A DNA stretch of 64,000 bases from Nocardioides zeae (GCF_010686755.1 NZ_JAAGXA010000015.1:16252-80251); one strand, 5' to 3'. Counted from the first letter of the stretch, positions 1 to 8,460 are shown. Notes: generated by a model not told the origin, from the sequence alone. Program-made: numbers and translations.

Positions 1-271
1 CGAGGACCGCGGGCATGCGGCCGTTGTACTCCGGGGTCACGAAGAGCACGCGGTCGGCGGCGGCGATGCGCTCGCGGACGCGCTGCACCGCCTCCGGGGC
101 ACCGGCGGCGTCGACGTCGTCGTCGTAGAACGGCAGGTCGGCGAGGCCGTCGACGATCTCGACCTCGACGCCCTCGGGGGCGCGGTCGCGCAGGGCCTCG
201 GCGAGGCGGCGGTTGACGGAGCCGGTGCGGACGCTGCCGACGAGGGCGGCGACGCGGACGGGGGTGGTCAT
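1..271 (-). CDS. NADPH-dependent FMN reductase family protein (N-terminal part)
   Basis: The first 90 codons of a gene whose 3' end lies outside the window. The N-terminus has a beta strand followed by the flavodoxin-like FMN phosphate loop (LVGSVRTGSVNRRLA), and further on FVTPEYNGRMP, the PEYN flavin-contact motif of NADPH-dependent FMN reductases and related quinone reductases. Such enzymes are cytoplasmic flavoproteins that reduce FMN or quinones with NAD(P)H. The start is ATG at 271, preceded by GGAGGAACC. The gene diverges from a TetR regulator, and two palindromic operators lie between them, so it is probably the regulator's target. The family call is good; the substrate cannot be inferred. 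Confidence 0.85.
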   Translation of the reverse strand, partial: MTTPVRVAALVGSVRTGSVNRRLAEALRDRAPEGVEVEIVDGLADLPFYDDDVDAAGAPEAVQRVRERIAAADRVLFVTPEYNGRMPAVL

Positions 272-321
272 GGTTCCTCCAGGGGGACGCGGAGTCGGTG
301 GGTACGGTCGGACACAGTGAA

Positions 322-388
322 CGGACCACGGTCCGATTGCATTCCGGACCATAGTCCGCATCACGCCCTGTCGTCTACCCTTGGCCCC
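322..388 (+). promoter_or_regulatory. Two TetR-type operators and a leaderless promoter
   Basis: Two inverted repeats lie between the divergent FMN reductase and TetR genes: CGGACC-AC-GGTCCG at 322-335 and CGGACCATAGTCCG at 345-358. Their centres are 23 bases apart, about two helical turns, as expected for two dimers on one DNA face. A TACCCT -10 hexamer at 376-381 sits 7 bases before the GTG at 389, and the second operator covers the matching -35 position. This suggests autorepression together with control of the reductase gene. The operator assignment is inferred from symmetry and position. Confidence 0.7.
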
Positions 389-1021
389 GTGACCCCGCAC
401 TCCGCGCCCACCGGGCACCCCGACCCCGCCCTGGCGCTCCTGCCCATGGCGGGCACGCCGCGCGTGCGGTCGGACGCGGCGCGCAACCGGGACGCGCTGC
501 TCTGCACCGCGGCGCGGATGGTCGCCGAGGAGGGCGCCTCCGCCGTGACGATGGACCGGCTCGCCGCCGAGGCGTGCGTCGGCAAGGGCACGATCTTCCG
601 GCGCTTCGGCAACCGCGCCGGCCTCATGGCCGCGGTGCTCGACGGGTCGGAGGCCGAGTTCCAGGCGCGCGTCATGCGGGGCGAGCCACCGCTGGGTCCC
701 GGCGCTCCGCCCTACGAGCGGCTCATCGCGTTCGGGGTCGCCCGCTTCCAGGAGAGCGTCCAGCGCATCGACCTGCTCGAGGCCGCGGGCGGCGGGCGCT
801 CGCACGCGGCGTACAGCTTCGGCCTGCTGCACGTGCGCCACCTGCTCGCCGAGCTCGGCGTCGAGGGCGACCTGCCCCTGCTCGCCGCCGCCGTGCTCGC
901 GCCGCTGGAGGTGCCGCTGCTGCGCGCCCAGCTCGAGGTGCAGCACCTGCCCCTGGAGCGGCTCACGGCCGCCTGGATCGACGTGGCCAGCCGCGTCGTG
1001 GGGGTCAGCCCAACGCGTTGA
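389..1021 (+). CDS. TetR family transcriptional regulator
   Basis: A 210-residue TetR-type regulator. The N-terminal helix-turn-helix (about residues 25-70) is clear: RDALLCTAARMVAEEGA, then SAVTMDRLAAEACVGKGT and IFRRFGNRAGLMAAVL, the usual recognition-helix and FxxKxxL-like pattern. The C-terminal ligand domain is not assignable to a known inducer. GTG at 389 was chosen because it lies 7 bases downstream of a TACCCT -10 box; a longer frame from an ATG at 317 would put both operators inside the coding region. The 3' end overlaps the convergent NUDIX gene by 17 bases. Likely represses itself and the divergent flavin reductase. Confidence 0.9.
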   Translation: MTPHSAPTGHPDPALALLPMAGTPRVRSDAARNRDALLCTAARMVAEEGASAVTMDRLAAEACVGKGTIFRRFGNRAGLMAAVLDGSEAEFQARVMRGEPPLGPGAPPYERLIAFGVARFQESVQRIDLLEAAGGGRSHAAYSFGLLHVRHLLAELGVEGDLPLLAAAVLAPLEVPLLRAQLEVQHLPLERLTAAWIDVASRVVGVSPTR

Positions 1022-1592
1022 GGTGGGCGAGCGCCTGCGTGAGCAGCACGCCCCGGCCGCCCTCCATGTCGGCGAGCACCTCGGGGGCCGAGGCCTCCGC
1101 CGGCGTCAGCCACGTCAGCTCCAGCGCGTCCTGGCGCGGCTGGCAGTCGCCGGTCACCGACACGACGTAGACCAGCGACACCGCGTGCTGGCGCGGGTCG
1201 TGGAGGGGGGTCACGCCCGGGAGCGGGAGGTACTCGGCCACCGTGAACGGCACCGGGCTCGCCGGGATGCGCGGGAACGCCGCCGGCCCCAGGTCCTTCT
1301 CGAGGTTGCGCAGCAGGGCGCGCCGCACCGTCTCGCCGAGCAGCACGCGCCCGGAGACGAAGCTGCGCGACATGCGACCGTCCATCGAGCCGCGCAGGAG
1401 CAGACCGACCTTCTCCACCTGGCCCAGGTGGTCGACCCGCACGGGGACGGCCTCGACGTAGAGGATCGGCACGCGCCCACGGGTCTCCGCCAGGCCCTCC
1501 TGCGAGAGCCACCCGGGCGACGCCTGCGCGTCGACGCCGAAGACCTCGGGGTTGGGCTCTCGCTCGGGTTCGTGGGCACCGAAGAGGGTCAT
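1005..1592 (-). CDS. NUDIX hydrolase-like protein (DUF4916 type)
   Basis: A 195-residue protein similar in layout to the actinobacterial DUF4916 branch of the NUDIX superfamily: an N-terminal lead (SPGWLSQEGLAETRGRVPILYVEAVPVRVD), then a beta-rich core with GLLLRGSMDGRMSRSFVSGR and a later LTWLTPAEA segment typical of NUDIX C-termini. The canonical Nudix box (GX5EX7REUXEEXGU) is degenerate: only GETVRRALLRNLEKDLG resembles it, so phosphohydrolase activity is uncertain. ATG at 1592 lies 6 bases after a CAGGAT hexamer and is probably leaderless. Convergent with the TetR gene. Family membership is from memory of the pattern. Confidence 0.75.
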   Translation of the reverse strand: MTLFGAHEPEREPNPEVFGVDAQASPGWLSQEGLAETRGRVPILYVEAVPVRVDHLGQVEKVGLLLRGSMDGRMSRSFVSGRVLLGETVRRALLRNLEKDLGPAAFPRIPASPVPFTVAEYLPLPGVTPLHDPRQHAVSLVYVVSVTGDCQPRQDALELTWLTPAEASAPEVLADMEGGRGVLLTQALAHLNALG

Positions 1593-1656
1593 GCGCGCAT
1601 CCTGCCAGCCCCCTGGTGGACCCGCGCGCGCAGGCGGGGCTGCGACACGCCCCGGC

Positions 1657-3282
1657 TCACCCGACCGGGCGCACGCCCCCGCGGTGCAGCCCGAAGGTCA
1701 CGCCGTCGAGCAGCGCCCCCCACGAGGCCTCGACGACGTTGGCACCGACCCCCACCGTGACCCACGAGGACTCGCCGTCGCTGGTCTCGATGAGCACGCG
1801 GGTGATGGCGTCGGTGCCCAGCCCCTGGTCGAGGATCCGCACCTTGTAGTCGATGAGGCGGAACCGACCGACCTCCGGGTAGGCCTGTCCCATCGCGGTC
1901 CGCAGCGCCTGGTCGAGGGCGTTCACCGGGCCGTTGCCCTCGCCCGTCACCACGATGCGCGTCCCGTCGGCGTGCAGCTTCACCGTCGCCTCGGACAGCG
2001 CCTCTCCCCCGGACCGGCTCTCCGTGATGACGCGCCACGACTCGACGTCCACGTAGGCCGGCCGGCGACCGCTGACCTCCTCGACCAGCAGGAGCTCGAA
2101 GGAGGCGTCGGCCGCCTCGAAGGTGTAGCCGCGCGACTCGAGGATCTTCACGCGCTCGGTGACGCGGGTGACCAGCTCCTTGCCCTCGGGGCTGTCGACC
2201 GACAGGTCGTAGCCGAGCTCCCGGCCCTTCAGCTCGATCGAGGCGCGGCCGGCCATGTCGGAGACCAGCAGGCGCATGTCGTTGCCCACGCCGGCGGGGT
2301 CCATGTGCTGGTAGAGGTCGGGGTCGACCTTGATCGCGCTCGCGTGCAGACCCGCCTTGTGGGCGAAGGCGGACGTGCCGACGTACGGCTGGCGGGACGC
2401 GGGCGGGACGTTCGTCACCTCGGCGACGGCGTGCGCGATGCGGGTGGCCTCGGCGAGCGCACCCGCCGGCAGCACCGGGCGCTCCAGCTTCAGCTCCAGC
2501 GCGGCGACCACGGCGACCAGGTCGGCGTTGCCGGTGCGCTCGCCGTACCCGTTGATGCAGCCCTGCACGTGCGTCGCACCGGCCTGCACCGCGGCGACCG
2601 AGTTCGCGACCGCGCAGCCCGTGTCGTTGTGGGCGTGGATGCCGACCCGGCCCCCGGTCGTCGCGACGACGTCCGCGACGATCTCGCCCACCCACGGCGG
2701 CAGCATGCCGCCGTTGGTGTCGCACAGCGCCACCAGCTCCGCGCCCGCCTCGAACGCCGCCCCGAGCACGTCGAGGGCGTAGGAGCGGTTGCGGCGGAAG
2801 CCGTCGAAGAAGTGCTCCGCGTCGACGAAGACCTCGAGCCCCTCGGACCGCAGGTGGGCCACCGTGTCGCGCACCATCGCGAGGTTCTCCGCCAACGTCG
2901 TGCGCAGCGCCAGCTCGACGTGGCGGTCGTGCGACTTGGCGACGAGGCAGGCCGTGCCCGCCCCCGAGTCGCGCAGGGCCGCGACCAGCGGGTCGTCGGC
3001 GGCCGCGACGCCGGCGCGGCGCGTCGACCCGAAGGCCGCCAGGCGCGCGTGCTTGAGGTCGAGCTCGGTGCGGGCCCGGCGGAAGAACTCGGTGTCCTTC
3101 GGGTTCGCGCCGGGCCACCCGCCCTCGACGTACCCCACCCCCAGCTCGTCGATCAGCCGCGCGATGGCGAGCTTGTCGCCGACGGAGAGGTTGAGCCCCT
3201 CCTGCTGCGCGCCGTCACGGAGCGTCGTGTCGTAGACGTGGAACGCACCCTGGAGGTCGAGGGGCTGCTCGGCGAGGCTCAT
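1657..3282 (-). CDS. cimA: (R)-citramalate synthase
   Basis: A 541-residue enzyme of the 2-isopropylmalate/homocitrate/citramalate synthase family. It condenses pyruvate with acetyl-CoA to (R)-citramalate, the threonine-independent entry to isoleucine synthesis. The TIM barrel starts with VYDTTLRDGAQQEGLNLS (catalytic Arg and metal-binding Asp), continues with FVDAEHFFDGF and CDTNGG, and has the metal-binding HAHNDTG and the INGYGERTGNAD loop. The C-terminal third, from about residue 380, is the LeuA-type allosteric domain. The citramalate call rests on the HVYDTTLRDGAQQEG and EGGWPGANPKD signatures of the cimA subfamily. ATG at 3282 is preceded by AGAAGG. A leader peptide and terminator lie upstream, indicating attenuation by branched-chain amino acids. 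Confidence 0.93.
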   Translation of the reverse strand: MSLAEQPLDLQGAFHVYDTTLRDGAQQEGLNLSVGDKLAIARLIDELGVGYVEGGWPGANPKDTEFFRRARTELDLKHARLAAFGSTRRAGVAAADDPLVAALRDSGAGTACLVAKSHDRHVELALRTTLAENLAMVRDTVAHLRSEGLEVFVDAEHFFDGFRRNRSYALDVLGAAFEAGAELVALCDTNGGMLPPWVGEIVADVVATTGGRVGIHAHNDTGCAVANSVAAVQAGATHVQGCINGYGERTGNADLVAVVAALELKLERPVLPAGALAEATRIAHAVAEVTNVPPASRQPYVGTSAFAHKAGLHASAIKVDPDLYQHMDPAGVGNDMRLLVSDMAGRASIELKGRELGYDLSVDSPEGKELVTRVTERVKILESRGYTFEAADASFELLLVEEVSGRRPAYVDVESWRVITESRSGGEALSEATVKLHADGTRIVVTGEGNGPVNALDQALRTAMGQAYPEVGRFRLIDYKVRILDQGLGTDAITRVLIETSDGESSWVTVGVGANVVEASWGALLDGVTFGLHRGGVRPVG

Positions 3283-3358
3283 CGGGGATCCTTCTCATCG
3301 GGAGTACGACGGGGGTGAGGACGGACTCCGACGCACCGTCCCGGCGGGTCCCGGGCAC

Positions 3359-3385
3359 AAAAAAACCCCTCGGGTGAACGAGAGG
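3359..3385 (-). terminator. Attenuator terminator ahead of cimA
   Basis: On the minus strand, CCTCTCG and CGAGGGG form a 7-bp stem (one G-T pair) around a 6-base loop, directly followed by seven T residues. It lies between the leader peptide stop (3412) and the cimA start (3282), the position of an intrinsic attenuator. The ascending arm and T-run are nearly the same as in the ilvB attenuator at 26970-27002. Confidence 0.85.
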
Positions 3386-3411
3386 TCGGCGCGCCCGGAG
3401 CTCCGGACGCG

Positions 3412-3453
3412 CTACGTAATGCCGATCAGACCAGCGACGACAGCACGGTGCAC
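3412..3453 (-). CDS. Leader peptide of the cimA attenuator
   Basis: A 13-codon ORF starting with GTG reads MHRAVVAGLIGIT and ends with TAG. Five of the 13 residues are Val, Leu or Ile, the amino acids affected by cimA. The intrinsic terminator begins 26 bases after its stop, then cimA. There is no Shine-Dalgarno sequence; CACACT 7 bases upstream could be a -10, so the ORF may be leaderless. In ribosome-mediated attenuation, stalling at scarce branched-chain aminoacyl-tRNA would prevent terminator formation. The ORF and hairpin are visible; the function is inferred. Confidence 0.75.
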   Translation of the reverse strand: MHRAVVAGLIGIT

Positions 3454-3505
3454 CGGGCCAGTGTGGCACGGCCCGCGCGATCCGCGCCAGCGTCCACGGG
3501 GCGTG

Positions 3506-5320
3506 TCAGCGCCAGAAGAGCACGGCGTCGCGCACGTCGTCCCAGAGCGCGTCCGGGGCGGGCGGCGCGTCGGGGGCGTCCTGGGCGGGGGCCCAGGACA
3601 CGCCCTGGGCGTCGGCGGCGAGCGCCGTCCCGCCGGCGACCGCCGCGAGGAGCGCGGCGAACACCAGCCACAGCAGCGCGGAGTCGGCCACGGGGTCGAC
3701 GACGGCGTGCACGGGTCCCCGCAGCCGGGAGCTGCCGGGCCCGGTCCACAGCGCGACCGCGAGCACGCCGGCGCCGATCGCCAGGCAGACCGTGGTGGTG
3801 AGGCCCAGCGCGAGGGCCAGGAGCCCCGCGCTGAGCGCGAGCAGCACCCCCCAGAGCACGAGCGCGACCGAGCCCAGGAACGAGAGCAGGAAGAACCACG
3901 GGAACCCCACCACCGCCAGGGGCCCGTCGCTCCAGTGCGCCCGTCCGCGGCGCTCCCGACGCTCGCGCCGCGTGCTCGCACCGAGCGACAGGGCGCGGAG
4001 CACGCAGACGAGCGCCGCCACGACACCCGCCGTCACCCACGGCGCGAGCATGCCCGCGGCGGTGACGGCACCGCCGAGGAGCAGGACGAGCACGCCCGAG
4101 CGGAAGCGCGCGCCCGCGCCCCGGCGCGGTGTCGGCTCCTGCCACGGCGGCGGGTACGCCGCGCGCTGCGGGACCTGCTGCGGGACCTGCTGCGGCACCG
4201 GGCGGGCCGGCGGGTAGGGCTGCTGCACCGGCTGCTGCACCGGCTGCCGCACCGGCTGCCGCACCGGGGGCGCCACGGGTCGCGGCGGCGGGGGCGGCTG
4301 CTGGTAGGGCTCGCGCTCCGGCGGCATGATCCGGGTGCCGCCCTCCAGCGGCGCAGCGGCCGGGGGCGCGGCGGCGGGCGTGTCGTCGATGGTCGGGAGC
4401 ACGGCGGTGGCCGCGCCGGCCTGGTCCACCTGGTCCACCTGGTCCGCCCCCTCCGACCCCGCTGCACCCACCAGCGCCGCACGGGCCCGGGTCGCGCCGT
4501 CGAGGCTGTCCGGGTCGATCCAGGCGCGGAGCTCGGTCAGGGTGGGGCGCCGGCGGGGGTCCGGGTCGAGGGCGCGCTCGAGGGGCCCGCGCAGCCGGGC
4601 CGGCACGCCCTCGAGGTCGTGCTCCCCGCGGCGTACCCGGTCCATGACCGCCATCGCCGGGCCGCGCCCGAACGGAGCGCGCCCCAGGGCGGCGAAGGCG
4701 ATGGTCGAGGCCAGCGCGTGCACGTCGGCGGCCGGCGAGGCGTCCTCGCCGTGCAGGATCTCCGGCGCGAGGTAGCCCGGGGTGCCGAGCAGCCAGCCCG
4801 TGTGGGTCAGGCGCGGGTCGTCCGCCACGCGGGCGAGCCCGAAGTCGATGAGGATCGGGTTGCGGCCCTCCATGAGCACGTTCGACGGCTTGACGTCGCG
4901 GTGCAGCACGCCGACGCGGTGCACCGCGTCGAGGGCGGCGCACAGCTCGGAGGCGACGTGCACGATGTCGCGCTCGTCGATCGCACCCTCCTCCTGCACG
5001 TGGTCGTGGAGGCTGAGGCCGGGCACGTAGCGCGTCGCGACGAAGGGGATCTCCGCCCAGGGGTCGGCGTCCATGATCTCGGCCACCCGACGGCTGCGCA
5101 CGCGGCTCAGCGAGTTCACCTCGCGCGCGAGCCGCGCCCGGGCCTCGTCGTCACCCACGACGTGGGGCCGCAGCACCTTGAGCGCGACCCGCGGACCCCC
5201 GGGTTTCTGGGCCAGGTGCACGACCCCCATGCCGCCCTCGCCGAGGCGGGTCAGCAGCCGGTACTCCCCCACGCGCAGCCCGGCGGGCGGGCGCTGCGGG
5301 TCGGAGGCGGTGGTCGGCAC
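3506..5320 (-). CDS. Membrane-anchored Ser/Thr protein kinase
   Basis: A 604-residue eukaryotic-type kinase. The catalytic domain (about residues 18-275) has the glycine loop RLGEGGMGVV, the VALKVL lysine, the HRDVKPSNVL catalytic loop, the IDFGLA (DFG) motif and GTPGYLAPE. A proline/glutamine-rich linker (about 330-400) holds pentapeptide-like QPVRQ/QPVQQ repeats, followed by five or so hydrophobic segments to about residue 590. There are no PASTA repeats, so the sensor part, if any, is the membrane region. GTG at 5320 follows a TACATT hexamer by 7 bases and is probably leaderless. Target proteins are unknown. It ends 52 bases before the cimA leader peptide. Confidence 0.93.
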   Translation of the reverse strand: MPTTASDPQRPPAGLRVGEYRLLTRLGEGGMGVVHLAQKPGGPRVALKVLRPHVVGDDEARARLAREVNSLSRVRSRRVAEIMDADPWAEIPFVATRYVPGLSLHDHVQEEGAIDERDIVHVASELCAALDAVHRVGVLHRDVKPSNVLMEGRNPILIDFGLARVADDPRLTHTGWLLGTPGYLAPEILHGEDASPAADVHALASTIAFAALGRAPFGRGPAMAVMDRVRRGEHDLEGVPARLRGPLERALDPDPRRRPTLTELRAWIDPDSLDGATRARAALVGAAGSEGADQVDQVDQAGAATAVLPTIDDTPAAAPPAAAPLEGGTRIMPPEREPYQQPPPPPRPVAPPVRQPVRQPVQQPVQQPYPPARPVPQQVPQQVPQRAAYPPPWQEPTPRRGAGARFRSGVLVLLLGGAVTAAGMLAPWVTAGVVAALVCVLRALSLGASTRRERRERRGRAHWSDGPLAVVGFPWFFLLSFLGSVALVLWGVLLALSAGLLALALGLTTTVCLAIGAGVLAVALWTGPGSSRLRGPVHAVVDPVADSALLWLVFAALLAAVAGGTALAADAQGVSWAPAQDAPDAPPAPDALWDDVRDAVLFWR

Positions 5321-5357
5321 GGCAGCGAATGTACCCGCGCCGCGCGCCGCGAACCGC

Positions 5358-5759
5358 TCAGCCGCGCGCGTCCAGCTCGGCGAGCGCGCCCTTCGGGGCG
5401 ACCAGCCGGTACGACGCGTCCACCAGCTCGGCCACCTCGTCGAGGTCGATCCGGCCGGTGTCGAGGTCGATCCCCCGCCAGCCGGACGAGGCCCAGTAGC
5501 GCGGGAGGAAGAACCGTCCGTCCTCGTCCCAGGCCGCCAGCTCGGACGGCTCGGCCTTCACCACGACCGCCGCCGGGTGCGGGCGGCGCGACCCGTCGGC
5601 GAGCTTCTCCTCGCTGCCGAAGAGGCAGAAGATCTTCCCGACGCGGAAGGTCGGACGGCCGTGGGAGACGACCTCCTCCGCCCGCGGGTAGGCCAGCGCG
5701 ACCTCGCGCAGCCGCCCGAGCCACGGGTCGGCGTCGTCGAACATGATCGGGTGCGGCAC
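5358..5759 (-). CDS. MmcQ/YjbR family (DNA-binding-like fold) protein
   Basis: A 133-residue protein with the MmcQ/YjbR (DUF419) pattern: ALAYPRAEEVVSHGRPTFRV, KIFCLFGS, AAVVVKAEPSE, RYWASSGWRGIDLD and a final VDASYRLVAPK. These small cytoplasmic proteins have a CyaY-like fold and no firmly established function. GTG at 5759 is chosen because it overlaps the stop of the upstream peptidase gene by one base (TAGTG), which favours translational coupling; ATG at 5744 is an alternative. Last gene of a probable ilvE, peptidase, YjbR unit. Confidence 0.85.
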   Translation of the reverse strand: MPHPIMFDDADPWLGRLREVALAYPRAEEVVSHGRPTFRVGKIFCLFGSEEKLADGSRRPHPAAVVVKAEPSELAAWDEDGRFFLPRYWASSGWRGIDLDTGRIDLDEVAELVDASYRLVAPKGALAELDARG

Positions 5760-7291
5760 TAGGAACGACCCTCCGACCCGCGCGCGAACGCGGCCCGGCC
5801 CCGGTCGGGCCACGTCGCGTCGCGCACCACGGCGCGCGAGGCGCCGGCCAGCACCGCGCCGACGAGCTCGTCGCCCCGCCGCCACTCCGCCGGGTCGATG
5901 CCCCACCCCCGGCCCCTCCGGTCGACGAGCTGGACCGCACCGGAGGCGTCCCGGGCGACGACGACCAGGTCCGCGAGCGGCAGCCACCGCAGGTCGCCAC
6001 CGACCCGCCCCCACAGGTCGGCGCCGTCGACGGCCATGCGGGCACCACGGGCCTCTCCCCTGCCCCGGTGCCACCGCACCGACCGCGGGACGACGTGCGT
6101 CCGCGGGGCCACCTGCCACGGCAGCCCGTCGTCGACCTCGAGACCCAGGGCCGAGGCTCGGGACGTCAGGTCCGGGCCCTGCTCGTGCGCCACGACCAGC
6201 GTCCGCAGCGCCGCCGCGAGGGTGCGGGACAGGCCCTCCGCCGTGGCGCTGCGGGCGTGCTCGACCTCGGCGTCAGGGGTCCGGGGGGCGTCGCGCCCCA
6301 TGAGCGTCGCCTCCGCCCAGGCGTCGAGCTGGTCGACCGGGTCGGACCACCAGCGACGGCGGGCGGCGATCGTCGCCACGGCCTCCGTCAGCACGTCGGC
6401 GCGGATCCCCTCCCCGGCCAGGCGGCGCAGCGTGGCGACGACGCCGTCGACAGTGGCCGCGACGTCGTCGACGACGGGGTCCAGCACCAGGTCGAGCTGC
6501 GCCTCGGCGGCACCGACGGGAGTCACGTGGCCGTTCACGGTGTAGACGAGGGCCCGCGCGCCGCGCAGCTCGTCGTGCAGCTCGCGCTCGAGGCACTCCA
6601 GGAGCACCACCGCGTGCGCGCTCGGCACCAGCAACGACGCGGCCACCCCGTTCTTCGGCGACTCGACCAGGGTCGGCACCCGCACCAGCGGCTCCGGGAC
6701 GGCACGACGCGGGCGCTGCCCCGCGGGCAGGCCGCCCGCGAGGTCCACGGGCAGGGGTGCCGTCGAGGTCAGCACGGCGTTGCCCGCGACGAACCAGTGC
6801 CGCACCCAGTCCCGCACCTCGCCGACCGTGATCGACGGGAGCGCCGGCCAACCGGCGCCCGTCACACCGAGGCCGCCGAGCCCGTAGCGGTAGGTGAGGA
6901 GCCCGGGATCGGCCGCGTCGCCGCCGGGTCGCTCCGCACGGATCACGTGGAGCTCGCGGACGAGGTCCTCGGGCGTGAACCGGCAGTCCCGCACCGCACC
7001 GGCGACGGCCTCGAGGAAGGTGGCGACCTCCTGCGGCGTGCCGCCCGTGTAGAAGGTGACGGTGTCGGGGCCGGTGGCGCCGTTGGCCCGGTGACCGACG
7101 TCCCCGATCGTGCGGAAGAGCAGGTGCTCGGCGAGGTGCGTGATGCCCGCGAGGTGCGGCGGCTCGTCCGCTGCGCCGACACCGAAGGTCCAGGTGCCGA
7201 CCACCGTGCCGGGCAGGTCGAGCCAGCGGGCACGGACCCCGCCGCGCTCGCCGTCGAACGGACCCGGGACGGCGAGGGGCCAGGGCTCCAT
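5759..7291 (-). CDS. M16-family zinc metallopeptidase-like protein
   Basis: A 510-residue protein of the insulinase/pitrilysin family. The inverted zinc motif HLAEH lies at about residues 52-56, and the downstream ELHVIRAER segment supplies the third ligand, probably Glu120. The spacing from the second His to that Glu is about 64 residues, shorter than the roughly 74-76 usual in M16, so the loop between is trimmed. Without a signal peptide it is probably cytoplasmic. A single M16 module of this size may work with a partner or alone on small peptides. It starts 11 bases after ilvE and overlaps the YjbR gene, suggesting co-transcription with ilvE. The substrate is unknown. Confidence 0.8.
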   Translation of the reverse strand: MEPWPLAVPGPFDGERGGVRARWLDLPGTVVGTWTFGVGAADEPPHLAGITHLAEHLLFRTIGDVGHRANGATGPDTVTFYTGGTPQEVATFLEAVAGAVRDCRFTPEDLVRELHVIRAERPGGDAADPGLLTYRYGLGGLGVTGAGWPALPSITVGEVRDWVRHWFVAGNAVLTSTAPLPVDLAGGLPAGQRPRRAVPEPLVRVPTLVESPKNGVAASLLVPSAHAVVLLECLERELHDELRGARALVYTVNGHVTPVGAAEAQLDLVLDPVVDDVAATVDGVVATLRRLAGEGIRADVLTEAVATIAARRRWWSDPVDQLDAWAEATLMGRDAPRTPDAEVEHARSATAEGLSRTLAAALRTLVVAHEQGPDLTSRASALGLEVDDGLPWQVAPRTHVVPRSVRWHRGRGEARGARMAVDGADLWGRVGGDLRWLPLADLVVVARDASGAVQLVDRRGRGWGIDPAEWRRGDELVGAVLAGASRAVVRDATWPDRGRAAFARGSEGRS

Positions 7292-7302
7292 CGTCGGTCG
7301 CG

Positions 7303-8397
7303 TCAGACGACGCGGTGCATCCAGCCGAACGTGTCCTCGGCGCGGCCGTACTGGATGTCCACGAGCGCCTGGCGGATCATCGTCGTGACCGGGCCGCCCT
7401 CCGCGTCACCCGTGGCGGACGGCACATCGCCACCGGCCCACTTCAGCGACCCGACGGGGGTGACCACCGCGGCCGTGCCGCAGGCGAAGACCTCGACGAT
7501 GTCGCCGCTGGTCACACCGTCGCGCCACTCGTCGATCGTGAACTTCCGCTCGCGGACCTGGTGGCCCAGCTTGCCGGCGAGCTCGATGATGGAGCTGCGG
7601 GTGATGCCCTCGAGGATGGTGCCCGTCTCCGGCGTGGAGATGCTGCCGTCGGCGTGCACGAAGTACATGTTCATGCCGCCGAGCTCCTCGACGTACCGCC
7701 CCTCCTGCGCGTCGAGGAAGACCACCTGGTCGCAGCCGTGCGCCGAGGCCTCCTGCTGGGCGACGAGGGAGCTGGCGTAGTTGCCGCCCGTCTTCGCCGC
7801 CCCCATGCCGCCCCGGCCGGCGCGGGTGTACTCCTCCGTCAGCCACAGGCTGACGGGCTTCACGCCGCCCTTGAAGTAGGCCCCCGCCGGTGAGGCGATG
7901 ACCATGTAGGTGACGTGCTGCGAGGGCCGCACCCCGAGGAACGTCTCCGAGGCGAACATGAACGGCCGCAGGTAGAGGCTCTTCTCCCCCTCGGCGTCCG
8001 GCACCCAGCGCTCGTCGGCCCGCACCAGTGCGTCGACCGTCGCGACGAAGTCGGCGGGGTCGAGCACCGGCAGCGCGAGGCGCGCCGAGGAGCGGGCCAT
8101 GCGCTCCGCGTTGGCCTCGGGCCGGAACAGCCACACGGAGCCGTCCGCGTGGCGGTAGGCCTTCATGCCCTCGAAGATCTCCTGGGCGTAGTGCAGCACC
8201 GCCGTGGCGGGGTCGAGCGTGAGCGGGCCGTAGGGCGTGATGCGGCCCGCGTGCCACCCCTCCTCGGGCGTCCACTCCACCGTGAGCATGTGGTCGGTGA
8301 AGTAGGTGCCGAACCCCGGCGCCGCCAGGATCTCGGCGAGACGCGCGTCGTCGACGGGGGTCGGGTTGGGGGTGGTGCTGATCTGCATGGGGGGCAC
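7303..8397 (-). CDS. ilvE: Branched-chain amino-acid aminotransferase
   Basis: A 364-residue fold-type IV PLP aminotransferase. It performs the last step of Ile, Val and Leu synthesis (2-oxo acid plus glutamate) and the first step of their breakdown. Signatures include HYAQEIFEGMKAYR, GEKSLYLRPFMFA, GGNYASSLVAQQEA with the PLP lysine just before (AAKTGGNY), EELGGMNMYFV, and the TPETGTILEGITRSSII cofactor phosphate region. GTG at 8397 is preceded at 9 bases by GAGGAG; ATG at 8388 is possible. A 14-bp hairpin separates it from leuB upstream, so it may have its own promoter. Confidence 0.96.
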   Translation of the reverse strand: MPPMQISTTPNPTPVDDARLAEILAAPGFGTYFTDHMLTVEWTPEEGWHAGRITPYGPLTLDPATAVLHYAQEIFEGMKAYRHADGSVWLFRPEANAERMARSSARLALPVLDPADFVATVDALVRADERWVPDAEGEKSLYLRPFMFASETFLGVRPSQHVTYMVIASPAGAYFKGGVKPVSLWLTEEYTRAGRGGMGAAKTGGNYASSLVAQQEASAHGCDQVVFLDAQEGRYVEELGGMNMYFVHADGSISTPETGTILEGITRSSIIELAGKLGHQVRERKFTIDEWRDGVTSGDIVEVFACGTAAVVTPVGSLKWAGGDVPSATGDAEGGPVTTMIRQALVDIQYGRAEDTFGWMHRVV

Positions 8398-8460
8398 GGT
8401 AGTCCACTCCTCGGGGGTCGTGGCAGGTCGGTGGCAGGTCGGTGGGCGCCGGGAAATGCG

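Noticed and set aside
712..1512. Long antisense ORFs such as this one and many above 500 codons
   Set aside because: High GC content makes stops rare in shadow frames; translations are Arg/Ala/Gly/Pro-rich and oppose well-supported genes.
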